Shown here: positions 61,421 through 64,000 of the stretch, piece by piece
Layout of the letters: every line of letters begins with the position of its first letter
Position numbering within the stretch: the stretch's first letter is position 1
From: Phymatolithon calcareum
Taxonomy: Eukaryota; Rhodophyta; Florideophyceae; Hapalidiales
DNA: 64,000 nt
Reading direction: 5' to 3'
Assembly (NCBI GenBank): GCA_977006965.1
Contig: OZ345360.1
Location: forward strand, 186,001 to 250,000
Notes under the pieces: generated by a model
The model's database searches: none
Seen by the model: the letters and a program-made list of their open reading frames with translations, nothing else
Told to the model about the DNA's origin: nothing
Position numbers and translations under genes: made by a program

Positions 61421-62971
61421 ATGAATTACTACGGTCATGGCTTGTCCAGTGCCGAGGAGTATTCATCTATTGATTCTCCAACCCGAATCGTAGCGATGCC
61501 ACGCTGGAAGAGAAAATCTCTCGGGTCATCACAACATCTCAATCGTCCCTCCGCGAAAACGAAAACGCCAAAGTCCGGAAAGCGCTCTAAAACACCGTCC
61601 GGCGATCGTTTCATCCCATCTCGCAGTGCCATGGATGTTGACCTGTGTCGCATGGCACTCTCTTTCAAAAACTCGAAAGAGAACCGAAGCCACAACTCCA
61701 GCAATTCAGCATCCCCCGAGAACTGCGACGAGACTAGAAACTACAAATCTGACCTTCAGTCCTCCATTCTCCATGGAAACAGCCCTGGGTCCTCCCAGAC
61801 GACACATCAAACCCGTTCTTCGGACCTGCCAGGCGCCAAAATTCTATCTTTCAAAGCCTCAGCCCCGCTGGCCAAGACAGGGACCGTGAACAGAAGCAGC
61901 GCGCTCTACTCCCAGAGCATCGCCGGTGCCAATAAGCGCCGCGGTGTGTTCCGTAGCATCCCGAGCTTGCCCGAGAAGATTCTTGATGCCCCTGGTATGG
62001 AACAAGATTTCTATCTCAACCTTCTTGACTGGGGCTCAACAGGCGCATTGGCTGTGGCTCTTCATGATGCAGTGTATCTCTGGAACTCAACAACCGGCTC
62101 TATTGAACAATTGTGTGAGACAAACGGTGAAGGTGACCATGTCACATCCGTTTCGTGGTCGTCCAATGGCCAGTATTTGGCAATCGGACTGAACAGCAAC
62201 GCCGTTCAAATTTGGGATGCAAACAAGATGACCCAGCTCCGGTCGTGGACAAACCACACCGGTCGAGTTGGCTGTCTGGCGTGGAAAGGAACGACACTCA
62301 CCACTGGATCTCGAGACACAAACATTCACAACAACGACGTCCGCATCGCCAATCCTCATGTCTCTACTCTAGCTGAACACTCGCAAGAGGTATGCGGCCT
62401 GAAATGGAGTCCGAGTGGAACCCAGCTAGCCTCCGGTGGCAACGACAATCTCGTCTGCATTTGGGACAACCAGTCTCAGACTAGGCAATGGGCACCAAAG
62501 TTTAAATTCGATCACCACAACGCTGCAGTGAAAGCTGTTTCGTGGTGTCCATTGCAAACTAATCTTCTCGCAACCGGCGGTGGTACGGCAGATCGTCACC
62601 TTCGTTTCTGGAATACTGCGAACGGCTCGTGTGTGAAATCAGTCGACACTACGTCCCAGGTGTCCGGTATCCAGTGGTCAAAGCACGAAATGGAACTGGT
62701 GACGAGCCACGGATTCTCCCAGAATCAGCTCACGGTTTGGAAGTATTCTTCTCTTGCGCGCATGGCAGAATTGAAAAGTCACTCTGAGCGCATTCTGCAT
62801 TTGGCGCAGAGTCCGGATGGAAGCACGGTTGTTTCTGGTGGGGCTGATGAGACGCTTCGATTTTGGAAAGTTTTTGATACCAGTGGGGGCTCGGGCCGAC
62901 GAGGGGCCAGTGCGTTGAAGCGCAAGGGTGACTCTTTGGCTAGGCCCCAATCGCGACTCAACATCCGATGA
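61421..62971 (+). CDS. CDC20: Cdc20, activator of the anaphase-promoting complex
   Basis: The 516-residue frame begins at ATG 61,421. The N-terminal region is disordered and basic. It carries the C-box GDRFIPSR (61-68), a KEN box (86-88) and KILSFKASAP (the Cdc20 KILxxxP-type stretch). The C-terminal seven-blade WD40 propeller opens with PGMEQDFYLNLLDWGSTGAL, contains AVKAVSWCPLQTNLLATGGG and HLRFWNTANGS, and ends with the IR tail (RLNIR, 515-516) that docks on APC3. It recruits D-box substrates such as cyclin B and securin to the APC/C. All motifs needed for APC/C binding are present. Cdh1/Fzr is less likely given the KEN box and the KILSF context. No intron. Confidence 0.93.
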   Translation: MNYYGHGLSSAEEYSSIDSPTRIVAMPRWKRKSLGSSQHLNRPSAKTKTPKSGKRSKTPSGDRFIPSRSAMDVDLCRMALSFKNSKENRSHNSSNSASPENCDETRNYKSDLQSSILHGNSPGSSQTTHQTRSSDLPGAKILSFKASAPLAKTGTVNRSSALYSQSIAGANKRRGVFRSIPSLPEKILDAPGMEQDFYLNLLDWGSTGALAVALHDAVYLWNSTTGSIEQLCETNGEGDHVTSVSWSSNGQYLAIGLNSNAVQIWDANKMTQLRSWTNHTGRVGCLAWKGTTLTTGSRDTNIHNNDVRIANPHVSTLAEHSQEVCGLKWSPSGTQLASGGNDNLVCIWDNQSQTRQWAPKFKFDHHNAAVKAVSWCPLQTNLLATGGGTADRHLRFWNTANGSCVKSVDTTSQVSGIQWSKHEMELVTSHGFSQNQLTVWKYSSLARMAELKSHSERILHLAQSPDGSTVVSGGADETLRFWKVFDTSGGSGRRGASALKRKGDSLARPQSRLNIR

Positions 62972-64000
62972 AGGCGAAATTCCTGTTCTACTTTATGGTT
63001 TTTCAAGCGCTGCATTTCTTATCACTTTTCGTCCGCATGTCTTCCCTACTAACTAGTTTTTGTATTCTGTGGTGCTGTTATTTCATTTCTCAATTTTGTC
63101 CTCTTTTCTATTAGGAAGCTCACACTTTCAAGCACTCAAGCATCAAGACTTTGCTTTTCGTTTATGTCCATTAACTGTTCAGTCTAACTTTTCGGATCAT
63201 CTTATACTACCCTCTTTTTTGTTCTTTTTATCTATCAGAGAGTTTTGGTCTTGTATTTGGTATGCGCCTGTCAGTCTTCATTGTTGCTTGTCCTATTAGG
63301 GCAGGGTCCAGAGAGTAAACGTGTCCGTGAGTGTGTCGAATAATATACATAAACTTGCCCTGGAAACTCAAATCTTGTAGAAACATGCTATGGTCTATTG
63401 ATAACACATCCACGATGCTGTCATTGGGAAGAAGACAATGTTACGTCGAGTGACCATTAGTGACCATCACTGACCGATCATGACATCTTCGAAGTAAAGC
63501 AACGAATCTTACCGAAAGCGGTCAGAATAGTTCACTCTGCGATGTCCTGGGGCTTAGATCTGCTCTCCAACCCAAATATAAGCTTAACAACTGGAACAAG
63601 ACGTCAGAGACGGGGGAGAATGAAGATTGATAATATGGTGGCATATGCTGCTTACCACCCGCAGGCTTTGAGTTGCAATACACGCCCTCACTCCCGCAAG
63701 CAATGTACTATCTCACTGAATGCGATGTTCTACATGTGGTTGTTGCACAGAAGATATCGGCTTGAAAAGGTGAGCGCACTCCACTAAGTCATTCTAAAAT
63801 ATTTCTGGAAATCCCTTTGTGTTTTTATTTAAGAATAAAAAACAAAGGCCAAGCGAGACTCTGGTAGCGTACGATTGCAGGGATACCCGCGAGAACGAAG
63901 ACGTCGGGAGGCGACCTGCAAGTGTCAGATCATAAAGCAAACGGACCCGAACGTCGTAATAATCACAGCAAGGAATAAACAAAGAGCATGCCAATATGGT
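62972..64000. other. Intergenic downstream of Cdc20
   Basis: The 62,990-63,300 part is T-rich, as expected for a 3' flank. No gene is recognised to the window edge. About 63,905-63,970 carries a copy of the dispersed repeat seen at 38,104-38,160. Confidence 0.45.
63905..63970. repeat. Dispersed repeat copy
   Basis: The blocks GCAAGTGTCAG, CGGAC, CCCGA and AATAATCACAG occur in the same order and spacing as at 38,104-38,160, next to the Fanzor-like remnant. Two copies in 64 kb suggest a common element family. Confidence 0.6.

Noticed and set aside
1-64000. tRNA, rRNA or snRNA genes
   Set aside because: I looked for tRNA B-box-like and rRNA-like stretches by eye and found none I could support. 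A covariance-model scan would be decisive.

Overview
The window looks like nuclear DNA of a red alga, most likely a florideophyte. Chondrus crispus is a plausible candidate, but that is inference from gene content and not a database match. The evidence is long, mostly intronless eukaryotic genes, a few short introns of about 80-100 bp, plastid-targeted proteins carrying the phenylalanine motif of primary-plastid transit peptides, a starch-debranching enzyme without an obvious targeting signal, and gene-poor stretches full of decayed DNA transposons, MITE-like elements and perfect palindromes.

Layout. 1-18,760 is an accessory region. It holds two tandemly duplicated genes for plant- and fungus-like STAND immune receptors (N-terminal helical domain, NB-ARC, then near-identical 42-residue WD40 repeats). 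The copy at 14,432-18,421 is intact. The copy at 1-4,843 is split by a 1,309-bp non-autonomous hAT element with a perfect 8-bp target duplication. Between them lie a Mutator-like remnant with long inverted ends, decayed open frames, an acyl-CoA dehydrogenase pseudogene and a Sec14-like gene. 20,406-31,168 is gene-dense: plastid CDP-DAG synthase, a three-exon beta-barrel candidate, mitochondrial uL29m (mL47), an RHD3/Sey1-like protein without a GTP-binding P-loop, a small plastid protein, a tiny membrane protein, a PPR-like protein and the splicing factor Ist3/RBMX2. 31,169-47,600 is sparse: two glycolipid-transfer-protein paralogues, an OXLD1-like protein, a Nudix hydrolase and an MSP-domain protein lie among repeats, a Fanzor/TnpB-like nuclease remnant and a LINE tail. 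47,600-63,000 carries plastid trigger factor, a 1,528-residue pullulanase with tandem CBM41-like modules, a secreted protein of unknown function, an ArsC-type arsenate reductase, the Polycomb protein EED and the APC/C activator Cdc20.

How the genes work together. There are no operons. Themes are plastid and mitochondrial upkeep (trigger factor, CdsA, uL29m, PPR), lipid handling (Sec14, GLTPs, CdsA), starch breakdown, and conserved nuclear machinery (EED, Cdc20, RBMX2). The most interesting system is the STAND receptor pair. Its repeat diversity sits at the few WD40 positions that vary in fungal HET-E/HET-D incompatibility receptors, which suggests a fast-evolving recognition system in a red alga, with one copy disrupted by a transposon.
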